From positions 1 to 64,000 of the forward strand of contig NZ_JAAEDL010000003.1 of assembly GCF_018129005.1 (NCBI RefSeq): a stretch of 64,000 nucleotides of DNA, in the 5' to 3' direction. A program made the position numbers and the translations under genes. Positions 37,215 through 46,639 of the stretch are shown piece by piece. This stretch comes from Neoroseomonas eburnea (GTDB lineage Bacteria; Pseudomonadota; Alphaproteobacteria; Acetobacterales; Acetobacteraceae). The notes below the pieces were generated by a model. That model was not told where the DNA came from, made no database searches, and worked only from the letters and a program-made list of their open reading frames with translations. Position 1 is the first letter of the stretch. Every line of letters begins with the position of its first letter.

Positions 37215-37329
37215 CGGCATCGCGCTTCCCTTGAGTAACCCAGACCGGCGGACACCCGCCGGCCGTGGGGCGGCATGGCCGATTCCACTGGGGGCTTCGT
37301 GCTCCGCCGCATCTTCGAAGGGGCCCTTC

Positions 37330-40134
37330 ATGGCTGAATCGCTTTCGCACCCGCTTTCGCCCGCCATGACCTCGGTGGCCGAGGCCATCTCATTTCAGGT
37401 GATCCGGCGGGACGGCCAGCCGACGCCCTTCATGCCGGGCAAGATCAGCGTAGCGATGACCAAGGCCTTCCTCGCCGTCGAGGGCAGCACCGCCGCGGCC
37501 TCCAGCCGCATCCACGACATCGTCGCCGAGCTGACCGAGCAGATCGTCGCCGCCCTGACGCGCCATCCCGGCCGAGGCCGCGCACTGCATGTCGAGGATG
37601 TGCAGGACCAGGTGGAACTCGCCCTGATGCGCGGTGGCCATCACAAGGTCGCCCGCGCCTATGTCCTGTATCGCGAGGAACGGGCGCGCGAGCGCGCGGC
37701 GGCCGCGGCCCCGCCAGCGGAGCCCGCGCTCATGGTCACGCTGCGCGACGGGCGCAGCGTGCCGCTGAACCGCCAGGCGATGGCGCAGGCCGTGACCGAG
37801 GCCTGCGAGGGCCTGGCCGATGTCGAGGCCGCGCCCGTGCTGAGCGAAATCCAGCGCAACCTCTATGACGGCATCACCGAGGATGAGCTCGGCCAGGTGC
37901 CGATCCTCGCCGCGCGGACGCTGATCGAGCAGGAGCCGAACTACAGCCAGGTCAGCGCGCGGCTGCTGCTGAGCGTCCTGCGCAAGGAGGCGACGTCCTT
38001 CGTCGAAGGCAGTGCCGCCGCCGGCCAGACGGAGATGGCCGGCCGCTACCCTGCCTATTTCGATGCCTATGTCGCGCGCGGGATCGAGGTTGGCCTGCTC
38101 GACCCGGAACTCGGCCGCTTCGACCTCGCTCGCCTCGGTGCCGCGCTGAAGCCCGAACGCGACCTGCAGTTCCAGTATCTCGGCCTGCAGACGCTGTATG
38201 ACCGCTACCTGCTGCAGACCGGCGGGACGCGCTTCGAGATGCCGCAGGCCTTCTTCATGCGCGTCGCCATGGGTCTCGCGCTGCGCGAGATCGATCGCGA
38301 GGAGCGGGCGATCGAGTTCTACGACCTGATCTCCTCCTTCGACTTCATGTGCTCGACGCCGACGCTGTTCAATTCCGGCACGCGGCACTCGCAGCTTTCC
38401 TCCTGCTTCCTCACCTCGGTGCCCGACGATCTGGAAGGAATCTTCGGGGCGATCCGCGACAACGCCATGCTGGCCAAGTACTCCGGCGGCATCGGCAATT
38501 CCTGGACGCGGGTGCGCGGGCTTGGGGCGCATATCCGCGGCACCAACGGCGCATCTCAGGGCGTGGTGCCCTTCCTCAAGGTGGCGAACGACACCGCCAT
38601 CGCGGTGAACCAGGGCGGCAAGCGCAAGGGTGCAGTCTGCGCCTACCTCGAGACCTGGCACATCGACATCGAGGAGTTCCTCGACCTGCGGAAGAATACC
38701 GGCGACGACCGCCGCCGCACGCATGACATGAACACGGCGAACTGGATCCCGGACCTGTTCATGCAGCGCGTCGAGCAGGATGGCGACTGGACGCTGTTCT
38801 CGCCCGACGAGGTGCCGGACCTGCACGACCTCTACGGCAAGCCCTTCGAGGACGCGTATCTGCGGTATGAGGCGAAGGTCGCCGCTGGCGAGATCAAGGT
38901 CCACAAGCGCGTTCGCGCCGTCGATCTGTGGCGCCGCATGCTGACCATGCTTTTCGAGACCGGCCATCCCTGGATGGTCTTCAAGGACCCGTGCAACCTG
39001 CGCTCCCCGCAGCGCCATGCCGGCGTGGTGCATTCCTCCAATCTCTGCACCGAGATCACGCTGAACACCTCGGACAGCGAGGTGGCGGTGTGCAACCTGG
39101 GTTCGATCAACCTGGCGCGGCATGTGACGCCCGAAGGCATCGACCGCGACCGGCTGGCGCGCACCGTGCGCATCGCGATGCGCATGCTCGACAACGTGAT
39201 CGACGTGAACTTCTACACCATCCCGCAGGCGCGGCGATCGAACCTGCGGCACCGACCGATCGGACTCGGGCTGATGGGCTTCCAGGATGCGCTGCACATC
39301 CTGCGCCTGCCCATCGCGTCGGAGGAAGCGGTGCGCTTCGCCGACGAAAGCATGGAGGAGATCAGCTACCACGCCATCGCGGCGTCGGTCGATCTCGCGG
39401 CCGAGCGTGGCGCCTATGCGAGCTTCGAGGGCTCGTTGTGGAGCCGAGGGGTGCTGCCGATCGATTCCGTCGAGTATGTGGCGGAGGCACGCGGGGGCCT
39501 CGATCTCGACCGCTCGTCGCGGCTCGACTGGGCCTCGCTGCGCGAGCGGGTGAAGCGCATCGGCATGCGCAACTCCAACACCATGGCCATCGCGCCGACG
39601 GCGACGATCTCGAACATCGTCGGTGCGACGCAGTCGATCGAACCGTCCTTCCGCAACCTGTTCGTCAAGGCGAACATGTCGGGCGACTTCACCGTGGTGA
39701 ATCCCTTCCTGGTGCGCGACCTGAAGCGGCTTGGCCTGTGGGATGCCGCGATGGTCAGCGACCTGAAGTACTACGATGGCAGCCTAGGCCCAATCGACCG
39801 CATTCCCGAGGACCTGAAGGCGCTCTACGCGACGGCCTTCGAGGTCGACCCGACCTGGCTGGTGGAAGCCGCGGCGCGCCGGCAGAAGTGGATCGACCAG
39901 GCGCAGTCGCTGAACCTGTATCTCGCCAATCCGAATGGACGGAAGCTCGATGCGCTGTACCGGCTCGCGTGGAAGCGTGGGCTGAAGACCACCTACTACC
40001 TGCGCACGCAAAGCGCGACGCATGTCGAGAAATCCACGCTCCGCACCTCCGACGGCAAGCTGAATGCGGTACGGATCGATGCCGCGCCGGCGGTCTGCTC
40101 GCTCGACGATCCGACCTGCGAAGCCTGCCAGTAA
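37330..40134 (+). CDS. nrdA: Ribonucleoside-diphosphate reductase subunit alpha (class I)
   Basis: A 934-residue catalytic subunit that makes deoxyribonucleotides. Two ATP-cone domains stand in series, about residues 20-118 (FQVIRRDGQPTPFMPGKIS) and 132-225 (VTLRDGRSVPLNRQAMAQAV), the second matching the single cone of E. coli. Active-site cysteines are C359 (QLSSCFLTS) and those in SSNLCTEITLN and AVCNLGSIN. The C-terminal redox pair is C930/C933 (CEAC). The finger-loop region holds GMRNSNTMAIAPTATISN. The ATG at 37330 is preferred because it starts just before the first cone. Confidence 0.97.
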   Translation: MAESLSHPLSPAMTSVAEAISFQVIRRDGQPTPFMPGKISVAMTKAFLAVEGSTAAASSRIHDIVAELTEQIVAALTRHPGRGRALHVEDVQDQVELALMRGGHHKVARAYVLYREERARERAAAAAPPAEPALMVTLRDGRSVPLNRQAMAQAVTEACEGLADVEAAPVLSEIQRNLYDGITEDELGQVPILAARTLIEQEPNYSQVSARLLLSVLRKEATSFVEGSAAAGQTEMAGRYPAYFDAYVARGIEVGLLDPELGRFDLARLGAALKPERDLQFQYLGLQTLYDRYLLQTGGTRFEMPQAFFMRVAMGLALREIDREERAIEFYDLISSFDFMCSTPTLFNSGTRHSQLSSCFLTSVPDDLEGIFGAIRDNAMLAKYSGGIGNSWTRVRGLGAHIRGTNGASQGVVPFLKVANDTAIAVNQGGKRKGAVCAYLETWHIDIEEFLDLRKNTGDDRRRTHDMNTANWIPDLFMQRVEQDGDWTLFSPDEVPDLHDLYGKPFEDAYLRYEAKVAAGEIKVHKRVRAVDLWRRMLTMLFETGHPWMVFKDPCNLRSPQRHAGVVHSSNLCTEITLNTSDSEVAVCNLGSINLARHVTPEGIDRDRLARTVRIAMRMLDNVIDVNFYTIPQARRSNLRHRPIGLGLMGFQDALHILRLPIASEEAVRFADESMEEISYHAIAASVDLAAERGAYASFEGSLWSRGVLPIDSVEYVAEARGGLDLDRSSRLDWASLRERVKRIGMRNSNTMAIAPTATISNIVGATQSIEPSFRNLFVKANMSGDFTVVNPFLVRDLKRLGLWDAAMVSDLKYYDGSLGPIDRIPEDLKALYATAFEVDPTWLVEAAARRQKWIDQAQSLNLYLANPNGRKLDALYRLAWKRGLKTTYYLRTQSATHVEKSTLRTSDGKLNAVRIDAAPAVCSLDDPTCEACQ

Positions 40135-40137
40135 GGA

Positions 40138-41253
40138 ATGAACACGATGGACACGCCCATCCTGAGTTGGTCCGAAGGGGCCGCCGGCCCCGCCAACGGC
40201 CCCGCCACCGGCCTCGAGGCGATCGAGCAGGGCGCCGCCCGCGTCACGGTCGACGACAAGGCGATGATCAACTGCCGGGCTGACGTCAACCAGCTCCTGC
40301 CGCTCAAGTACCATTGGGCGTGGGAGAAGTACCTCGCCGGCTGCAACAACCACTGGATGCCGACCGAGGTCTCCATGCAGTCCGACATCGCGCTGTGGAA
40401 GTCGCGCGATGGGCTGACGGCCGATGAGCGTCACACGGTGAAGCGCAATCTCGGATTCTTCGCGACCTCGGAATCGCTGGTCGCAAACAACATCGTGCTC
40501 GCCGTCTACCGCCACCTGACCAATCCGGAATGCCGGCAGTACCTGCTCCGCCAGGCCTTCGAGGAGGCGGTGCACACCCACACCTTCCAGTACATCGTCG
40601 AAAGCCTCGGCCTGGATGAGGGCGAGTTGTTCAACATGTACCGCGAGGTGCCCTCCATCACCGGCAAGGCCGCCTGGGCGCTGAAATACACGCAGAACCT
40701 GTCCGACCCGGGCTTCGTCACCGGCACGCCGGAGAAGGACCAGGCCTTCCTGCGCGACCTCGTCGCCTTCTACGTCGTCTTCGAGGGGATGTGGTTCTAC
40801 ACGGGCTTCGCGCAGATCCTCTCGCTGGGGCGGCGCGGCAAGATGGTCGGCATCGCCGAGCAGTACCAGTACATCCTGCGCGACGAATCCATCCACCTGA
40901 ACTTCGGCATCGACGTGATCAACCAGATCCGCCTGGAGAATCCGCATCTCTGGACGCCGGCCTTCGTCGCCGAGATCCGGCAGATGCTGCACGATGCCTG
41001 CATGCTGGAAGTGGCCTATGGCCGCGACACCATGCCGCGCGGCTTCCTCGGGCTGAATGCGGGGCTGTGCGAGCAATACATGCACTTCATCACCAATCGC
41101 CGCTGCGCGCAGCTCGGGCTGCAGCCGCTTTTCGCCGAAACGGAGAATCCCTTCCCCTGGATGTCGGAGGTCATGGACCTCAAGAAGGAGAAGAACTTCT
41201 TCGAGACGCGCGTCATCGAATACCAGAACGGCGGCGCCCTGAACTGGGATTAG
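40138..41253 (+). CDS. nrdB: Ribonucleotide reductase subunit beta, class Ic type (no radical tyrosine)
   Basis: A 371-residue metal-cofactor subunit. Putative ligands, numbered from the first ATG, are E112 (TSESLV), E143 and H146 ([10 protein letters not shown]), E216 (FEGMWF), E250 and H253 (RDESIHL). The position of the E. coli radical tyrosine is F150 (codon 40585-40587). Ligand spacings of 31, 3, 73, 34 and 3 equal those I know for the Chlamydia class Ic enzyme, which uses a Mn/Fe centre. The gene follows nrdA by three bases. A second ATG at 40147 has better spacing to AAGGA. Confidence 0.95.
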   Translation: MNTMDTPILSWSEGAAGPANGPATGLEAIEQGAARVTVDDKAMINCRADVNQLLPLKYHWAWEKYLAGCNNHWMPTEVSMQSDIALWKSRDGLTADERHTVKRNLGFFATSESLVANNIVLAVYRHLTNPECRQYLLRQAFEEAVHTHTFQYIVESLGLDEGELFNMYREVPSITGKAAWALKYTQNLSDPGFVTGTPEKDQAFLRDLVAFYVVFEGMWFYTGFAQILSLGRRGKMVGIAEQYQYILRDESIHLNFGIDVINQIRLENPHLWTPAFVAEIRQMLHDACMLEVAYGRDTMPRGFLGLNAGLCEQYMHFITNRRCAQLGLQPLFAETENPFPWMSEVMDLKKEKNFFETRVIEYQNGGALNWD

Positions 41254-41299
41254 CGCGGTTGCCGTTCGCCCCGGCCCACCGCAGCCACTCCGGGCCCGT

Positions 41300-41360
41300 G
41301 TCTCGGCGAGCATCTTCACCCGGCCAGGCGATTCCACTGATCGGGATCGGGTCTTGCACG
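41300..41360 (-). repeat. Weak dispersed repeat, family F, copy 2
   Basis: Lies in the 335-base gap between nrdB and the hydroxylase gene. It shares CGAGCATCTTCACCCG and TGATCGGGATC strings with 7345-7420 and 47708-47750 (reverse). Nothing else was recognised in this gap. Confidence 0.35.
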
Positions 41361-41588
41361 GCGCCCGGCCATCCATGACGCGGCCGGGGAAGCGCCGGTC
41401 CGAGGCAGAGGCGGGCGGACGCCTCCCTGGGCAGGGACATGATCAGGTCATATTGCGGGCGTCCAGTTGCGAATGCGACTGCATTGCAGAATATGGGCAC
41501 CGCCATGCGGCCGGCCCGAATGGGATCGGCTCCGCGCGGTCCCCGGTACCGGGCCGGGGGCGACGTGCCTCGAACGGGAGAATGACGC

Positions 41589-42425
41589 GTGACTGAAGAG
41601 TTGATGACCTCCGCGCAGCCTGCCGAGGCGCAGGCCCAGCAGAGATTCGGCACCGAAGGCGTCGCGCCGATGCAACGTCCCGGTTTCGTCACCCGCTTCT
41701 TCATGGCGGTGGTGGCCTGGGCGGAAAAACTGAACCTGCGCTTCACCAGGGTCGGCAATCCGCCCGTCCATGACAACGCGACCTTCCCCTGGGCCCGCGA
41801 GATCGAGAAGGACTGGCACCTGATCCGCGCGGAACTGGACCCGCTGCTGCAGCGCCAGCAGGACCTGCCGAGCTTCCACGAGCTCTCCGGCGACGTGAAG
41901 ACGATCAGCGCCGACAGCGCCTGGAAGACCTTCTTCCTGACGGGCTATGGGCTCTCCTCTGAACGCAATATCCGTCAATGCCCCGAGACCTGGCGCATCG
42001 TGCAGCGCATCCCGGGCCTGAAGACGGCGATGTTCTCGATCTTCGAGCCAGGAAAGCATCTGCCGCCGCATCGCGGCCCCTACAACGGTGTGCTGCGGCT
42101 GCATCTGGGGCTGATCGTGCCGGACGCCGCGGCAGACAAGCTCGCCATTCGCGTCGATCGGCAGATCTGCCGCTGGCAGGAAGGCAAGGCCCTGATCTTC
42201 GACGACGCCTTCGAGCACGAGGCGTGGAACCACACCGACAGGACGCGCGTGGTGCTGTTCGTGGATTTCGTGAAGCCGCTGCGCTTCCCGGCTCGCCAGG
42301 TGAACTGGCTGCTCCTGAACCTCGCCGTCTTCACGCCCTTCATCCGAGAGGGGCTCGACAACCAGAAAGCCTGGGAGAAGCGCTTCTACGCCGAGGCCGA
42401 GGCGCTGCGGAACCGGCGCGCCTGA
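41589..42425 (+). CDS. Aspartyl/asparaginyl beta-hydroxylase-domain protein (LpxO-like)
   Basis: A 278-residue Fe(II)/2-oxoglutarate dioxygenase-like protein. The iron-binding His motifs are visible in FEPGKHLPPHRGPYNGVLRL and in IFDDAFEHEAWNHTDRTRVV, with Arg for 2-oxoglutarate in the last part. The order and the PPHRGP motif are those of LpxO, which hydroxylates lipid A acyl chains, although related enzymes hydroxylate peptides. Start is GTG (MTEELMTSAQPAEAQ) after GGGAGA. A hydrophobic helix near residue 35 (FVTRFFMAVVAWAEKLNL) may tether it to the membrane. Confidence 0.87.
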   Translation: MTEELMTSAQPAEAQAQQRFGTEGVAPMQRPGFVTRFFMAVVAWAEKLNLRFTRVGNPPVHDNATFPWAREIEKDWHLIRAELDPLLQRQQDLPSFHELSGDVKTISADSAWKTFFLTGYGLSSERNIRQCPETWRIVQRIPGLKTAMFSIFEPGKHLPPHRGPYNGVLRLHLGLIVPDAAADKLAIRVDRQICRWQEGKALIFDDAFEHEAWNHTDRTRVVLFVDFVKPLRFPARQVNWLLLNLAVFTPFIREGLDNQKAWEKRFYAEAEALRNRRA

Positions 42426-42510
42426 CGGGGGGCGCATGGCGAGGTGAATCGCTGAAGGTCAGGCTGACGGATCGGCGCCTTCCCGAGCCGGGCCGCGAAG
42501 ATCGCCCGCT

Positions 42511-43503
42511 TCACGCCGCGACCTCCGCGGCACACTGCGGGCGCACGCCGAGGATATGCGCGATCGCATAGGTCAGCTCCGGCCGGTTCAGCGTGTAGAA
42601 GTGGAACTCGTCGACGCCGTTGGCCTGGAGCGTCCGCACCTGCTCCGCGGCGACGATGGCCGCGACGATGCGGCGGATGTCCGGGTCGTCCTCGGTTCCC
42701 TCGAACAGATGGCCGAGCCATTCGGGTACCTTCGTGCCGCACATGGCCGAGAAGCGCACGGCCTGCGCGAAATTCGATACCGGCATGATGCCGGGCACGA
42801 TCGGTGCGGTGATCCCGGCGGCCAGGCAGCGCTCGAGGAAGCGCAGATAGGTCGCCGTGTCGAAGAAGTACTGCGTGATGGCGCGCGTCGCCCCCGCATC
42901 CAGCTTGCGCTTGAGGTTGTCGAGGTCGCATTCCGGGCTCGGCGCGGCCGGATGGGTCTCGGGATAGGCGGCGACCGAGATCTCGAAATCGCCGATGCGC
43001 CGCAGCCCCGCCACCAGGTCGCTCGCGAAGGCATAGCCGCCCGGATGCGGGGCATACTCCGTGCCGGGCGGCGGATCGCCGCGCAGTGCCACGATGTGGC
43101 GCACCCCGGCGTCCCAATAGCCGCGGGCGACCTCGTCCACCTCCCCGCGCGTCGCACCGACGCAGGTCAGGTGCGCGGCAGGCACGAGATCCGTCTCCCG
43201 CGCGAGGCGCGCGACGGTGGCATGGGTCCGCGCATGGGTGCTGCCGCCCGCGCCGTAGGTGACGGAGACGAAGCGCGGCCGCAGCGGCGCCAGGCGCCGG
43301 ATGCAGGCCCAGAGCTGCTGTTCCAACGCCTCCGTCTTCGGCGGGAAGAACTCGAATGAGAGCAGCGGCGGCGGTTGCTCCGCGCCGCGCATCGGCAATG
43401 GACCGATCCGTTCGCCGGCGAGCCATCGCCGCAGGGTCGGAGGCTCGGGCCCATCGATGTCATGCGCGGATGCGCCATTGGCGGCGACGGCGGAATTCTT
43501 CAT
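42511..43503 (-). CDS. metF: 5,10-methylenetetrahydrofolate reductase
   Basis: A 330-residue FAD enzyme that makes 5-methyl-THF for methionine synthesis. The catalytic Glu is in LLSFEFFPPKTEALE. FAD contacts are in VSVTYGAGGSTHART, HLTCVGATRGEV and VALRGDPPPG. It closes the metE-folB-metF operon; its ATG overlaps the folB stop (ATGA). The first 45 residues are an extension not needed for the barrel. Product use by MetE, encoded upstream, is direct. Confidence 0.96.
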   Translation of the reverse strand: MKNSAVAANGASAHDIDGPEPPTLRRWLAGERIGPLPMRGAEQPPPLLSFEFFPPKTEALEQQLWACIRRLAPLRPRFVSVTYGAGGSTHARTHATVARLARETDLVPAAHLTCVGATRGEVDEVARGYWDAGVRHIVALRGDPPPGTEYAPHPGGYAFASDLVAGLRRIGDFEISVAAYPETHPAAPSPECDLDNLKRKLDAGATRAITQYFFDTATYLRFLERCLAAGITAPIVPGIMPVSNFAQAVRFSAMCGTKVPEWLGHLFEGTEDDPDIRRIVAAIVAAEQVRTLQANGVDEFHFYTLNRPELTYAIAHILGVRPQCAAEVAA

Positions 43504-43964
43504 GTCTGTTCCATGGGCATGGACGCACCGGCGCGACGACGCGTCATGGTGATGCCGACATCGGCAAAGACGCCGCCGATCGGCGCCTCGGGCTTGTGGA
43601 CCGTGACCGTCACGATCGCCATGGCCGGAAACCGCGCGAGCAAGGTCAGCGCGAGGCAATCGGCCAGCGTCTCGATCAGGCGCCATGGCTCGCCTGCGGT
43701 GACCGCGACCACGCAATCGTAGAGCTGCTTGTAGCAGACCGTGGCGTCGAGCCGATCCGCCGCCACGGCATTCCCCGTATCCAGCCACCAGTCGACGTCG
43801 ACAACGAAGCGCTGTCCGGTCCGGCGCTCGAAATCGAACACGCCATGCCGGCCGCGGACCTCGACCCCATGCAGGAACATGCGGTCGAGCGTCGGCGCGT
43901 CCAGCGGTACGGGGCGCGACCCGCGGTCGCGCTCCGTCTTCACGGCCTCAAGCAACGGCGGCAC
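43500..43964 (-). CDS. folB: Dihydroneopterin aldolase
   Basis: A 154-residue protein of the T-fold family, which cleaves 7,8-dihydroneopterin in folate synthesis. The core starts at MFLHGVEVRGRHGVFDFER, with the conserved HGV and the Glu of the active site, then GQRFVVDVDWWLDT, and VTVHKPEAPIGGVFADV with the catalytic Lys. The GTG start at 43964 overlaps the metE end by 17 bases; a GTG at 43943 is an alternative with no overlap. Either way about 20 extra residues precede the domain. Its stop overlaps metF. Confidence 0.88.
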   Translation of the reverse strand: MPPLLEAVKTERDRGSRPVPLDAPTLDRMFLHGVEVRGRHGVFDFERRTGQRFVVDVDWWLDTGNAVAADRLDATVCYKQLYDCVVAVTAGEPWRLIETLADCLALTLLARFPAMAIVTVTVHKPEAPIGGVFADVGITMTRRRAGASMPMEQT

Positions 43965-46278
43965 GCGCTGCCTCGGCTGCAGCGACCATGTTCTCGATGG
44001 CCGGCTTCACTTCCGGCCACTTGCGCGTCTTGAGGCCGCAATCCGGATTGACCCAGAGCTGGTCGGCCGGCAGGCGCCGCGCGGCAGCGCGCAGCAGCGT
44101 CGCCATCTCGCCCACCGCCGGCACGCGCGGGGAGTGGATGTCATAGACGCCCGGCCCGATCTCCGCCGGATAGCGGTATCCCGCGAAGGCGTCGAGCAGT
44201 TCCATCTGCGACCGCGCCGTCTCGATGGAGATCACGTCGGCATCCATCGCGCCGATCGAGGCGATGATGTCGTTGAACTCCGAGTAGCACATATGCGTGT
44301 GGATCTGGGTCGCGTCCGCCACGCCCGAGGCGGTGATGCGGAAGCATTCCACCGCCCAGTCGAGGTAGTGCTGCCAGTCGGCCTTGCGCAGCGGCAGGCC
44401 CTCGCGCAGCGCGGCCTCGTCGATCTGGATGATGGCGGCGCCTGCCCTCTCCAGATCCACAACCTCGTCGCGGATGGCGAAGGCGATCTGGCGGCAGGTG
44501 ACGCTGCGCGGTTGGTCGTCGCGCACGAAGGACCAGTTGAGGATCGTCACCGGCCCGGTCAGCATGCCCTTCATCGGCTTCTTCGTCAGCGACTGGGCGT
44601 ATGTCCACCACTCCACCGTCATCGGCTTCGGCCGCGACACGTCGCCGTAGATGATCGGCGGGCGCACGCAGCGCGAGCCATAGGACTGCACCCAGGCGTG
44701 TTTCGTGAAGGCGAAGCCGGCAAGCTGCTCGCCGAAATACTGCACCATGTCGTTGCGCTCGAACTCGCCATGCACCAGCACGTCGAGGCCGACTTCCTCC
44801 TGCCACTTCACGGTGCGCGCCGTCTCTTCGCGCAGGAACTGCTCATAGGCGGCGTCGTCGATCACGCCCTTGTCGTGATCCGCGCGCGCCTTGCGCACCT
44901 CGGGCGTCTGCGGGAAGGAGCCGATGGTCGTGGTCGGGTAGGCCGGCAGGCCGAGCTTCTCGTGCTGCACGGCGCGGCGCACCGCGAAGGCCGAGTTGCG
45001 CTGTGCGAGAGACGGGTCCTTCTGCGCGGCGCGCTGCTGCACGGCGGGGTTGTTGATCCGCGGCGAGGTGCGGCGCGACGCCACGGCCGCCGTGGCCGCG
45101 TCCAGCGTGGCGCGCACGCTGTAGCGTCCTTCGTTCAGCGCCTTCGCCATGGTTGCGAGCTCGGCCACCTTCTGGACCGCGAAGGCAAGCCAGTTGCGGA
45201 TCTCGGGGTCCAACGCCGTTTCGCGATCGAGGTCGATCGGCGTGTGCAGCAGCGAGCAGGACGGTGCCAGGATCACGCTGCGCCCCCGGGCGACCACAGG
45301 CTCCACGCGATCGAGGATCGCCGCGAGATCGGCCTTCCAGATGTTGCGCCCGTCAATGACGCCGAGCGACAGCACCAGGTCCTCCCGCGCGCCGGCGACC
45401 ACGGCGTCGAGCTGCCCGGGCGCGCGCACCAGATCGACGTGCAGCCCATGAATGGGCAGCGACAGCGCCGTGCCGAGGTTGTCCCCGAGCCCGCCGAAAT
45501 AGGTGGCGAGCATCAGCTTCAGCCCCGGCGCGGCACCGGACAGCATGGCATAGGCCTCGCGCAGCATCTCGCGGTCGCGCGCATCGAGGTCGAGCACCAG
45601 GCAGGGCTCGTCGATCTGCACCCATTCCGCGCCGGCGGCGGCGAGGCGCTTCAGCACCTCCGCATAGACGGGCAGCAGCGCCGGCAGCAGGTCGCGCGGG
45701 TCGAAGCCCTCGGTGCGGCTCTTGCCGAGCTTGAGGAAGGTCACCGGCCCGATCAGCACCGGGCGCGTGACGATGCCCTGCGCCTTGGCTTCGAGGAACT
45801 CGTCGACCGCCTTGGTCGAGGACAGGGCGAAGCGCTGCCCTTCGGAGAACTCCGGCACCAGGTAGTGGTAGTTGGTGTCGAACCACTTCGTCATCTCGGA
45901 CGCCGGGGCGCCTTCGCCTTCATGGGCATGACCATGGGTGCAGCCGTCATGGTGCGCGTGCCCGCCCTGCGAGCCGCGCGCCATGGCGAAGTAGGTCGCC
46001 AGATCCACCGGCCCGCCCTTCCAGCCATGGATCGCCGGGATGGCGCCGACCATGACGCTGGTGTCGAGCATCTGGTCGTAGAGCGAGAAATCGTTGGAGG
46101 GGATGATGTCCGCACCGAGGTCGCGCTGCCGCGCCCAGGCCCTGGCACGCAGGTCCGCAGCGGTGGCGAGCAGCGTGGCGACGTCGGATTTCCCGGACCA
46201 ATGACTTTCCAGCGCAGTCTTCAATTCCCGCCGAGGGCCGATACGGGGAAAGCCCAGCGTGGCGACAGTGACGGTCAT
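43948..46278 (-). CDS. metE: Cobalamin-independent methionine synthase
   Basis: A 776-residue zinc enzyme that methylates homocysteine from 5-methyl-THF-triglutamate. Both barrels are complete: LGFPRIGPRRELKTALE at the start, and the zinc ligands in THMCYSEFND and NPDCGLKTR at the end. An unusual His-rich insert occupies residues 107-119 (HAHHDGCTHGHAH). The start lies downstream of a cobalamin riboswitch, so vitamin B12 should shut it off when the B12-dependent enzyme MetH can work. It is the first gene of metE-folB-metF. Confidence 0.97.
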   Translation of the reverse strand: MTVTVATLGFPRIGPRRELKTALESHWSGKSDVATLLATAADLRARAWARQRDLGADIIPSNDFSLYDQMLDTSVMVGAIPAIHGWKGGPVDLATYFAMARGSQGGHAHHDGCTHGHAHEGEGAPASEMTKWFDTNYHYLVPEFSEGQRFALSSTKAVDEFLEAKAQGIVTRPVLIGPVTFLKLGKSRTEGFDPRDLLPALLPVYAEVLKRLAAAGAEWVQIDEPCLVLDLDARDREMLREAYAMLSGAAPGLKLMLATYFGGLGDNLGTALSLPIHGLHVDLVRAPGQLDAVVAGAREDLVLSLGVIDGRNIWKADLAAILDRVEPVVARGRSVILAPSCSLLHTPIDLDRETALDPEIRNWLAFAVQKVAELATMAKALNEGRYSVRATLDAATAAVASRRTSPRINNPAVQQRAAQKDPSLAQRNSAFAVRRAVQHEKLGLPAYPTTTIGSFPQTPEVRKARADHDKGVIDDAAYEQFLREETARTVKWQEEVGLDVLVHGEFERNDMVQYFGEQLAGFAFTKHAWVQSYGSRCVRPPIIYGDVSRPKPMTVEWWTYAQSLTKKPMKGMLTGPVTILNWSFVRDDQPRSVTCRQIAFAIRDEVVDLERAGAAIIQIDEAALREGLPLRKADWQHYLDWAVECFRITASGVADATQIHTHMCYSEFNDIIASIGAMDADVISIETARSQMELLDAFAGYRYPAEIGPGVYDIHSPRVPAVGEMATLLRAAARRLPADQLWVNPDCGLKTRKWPEVKPAIENMVAAAEAARAAVA

Positions 46279-46394
46279 GGCAGCCTCTAACCCTTGCTGT
46301 GGCCGGGCTGCGGACAGGCGCACGGGCTTGGACGCGCGGCGAGGCCTGCGCGTGCGCACGAGCGACCCGCCCGGACACCCCGCCGGAGGACGTT

Positions 46395-46572
46395 ATGTGT
46401 CGGGGCAGGTCTCCTGGCTCGCGGGTCAGTGCAGCCGCCCGGCCTTCCCGGGGCCGGGAGCCCCAGTGACCATGATGGGCAGCCGCTCACCGCTGACAGT
46501 TGCGGGGGCAGCTCCGGCGTCGCACCGGATTCCCTCTTAGCTCCACCCCGCTGCAAGGCGGGCGGAGAACCA
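46395..46572 (-). ncRNA. Cobalamin (B12) riboswitch upstream of metE
   Basis: On the minus strand the core is GGTTCTCCGCC, AGCTAAGAGGGAATCCGGTG, GCTGCCCCCGCAACTG, GGTCACTGGG (the B12 box variant) and CCAGGAGACCTGCC, in the order that defines this class. It ends about 115 bases before metE, leaving room for an expression platform. Binding of cobalamin is expected to repress the metE-folB-metF operon. Confidence 0.95.
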
Positions 46573-46582
46573 CGACAAAATC

Positions 46583-46611
46583 AGGATGCCCACAGAGCGA
46601 CATGATGTCAA
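46583..46611 (-). promoter_or_regulatory. Putative promoter of the metE riboswitch transcript
   Basis: On the minus strand TTGACA (46606-46611), a 17-base spacer and CATCCT (46583-46588), just upstream of the riboswitch. The surrounding AT-rich patch is unusual for this genome. Confidence 0.5.
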
Positions 46612-46619
46612 ATCAATTC

Positions 46620-46629
46620 AAGATATCTT
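46620..46629. promoter_or_regulatory. AAGATATCTT palindrome, possible operator of the met operon
   Basis: A perfect 10-bp palindrome eight bases upstream of the -35 element, inside an AT-rich stretch (TCAAGATATCTTTATATGAT). I recall similar palindromes for ArsR-type regulators of methionine genes in alphaproteobacteria (SahR/SamR), but this recollection is unverified. Confidence 0.4.
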
Positions 46630-46639
46630 TATATGATCA

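Noticed and set aside
43741..46290. 849-codon open frame on the plus strand
   Set aside because: Antisense of metE; no domain and shadow-like composition.
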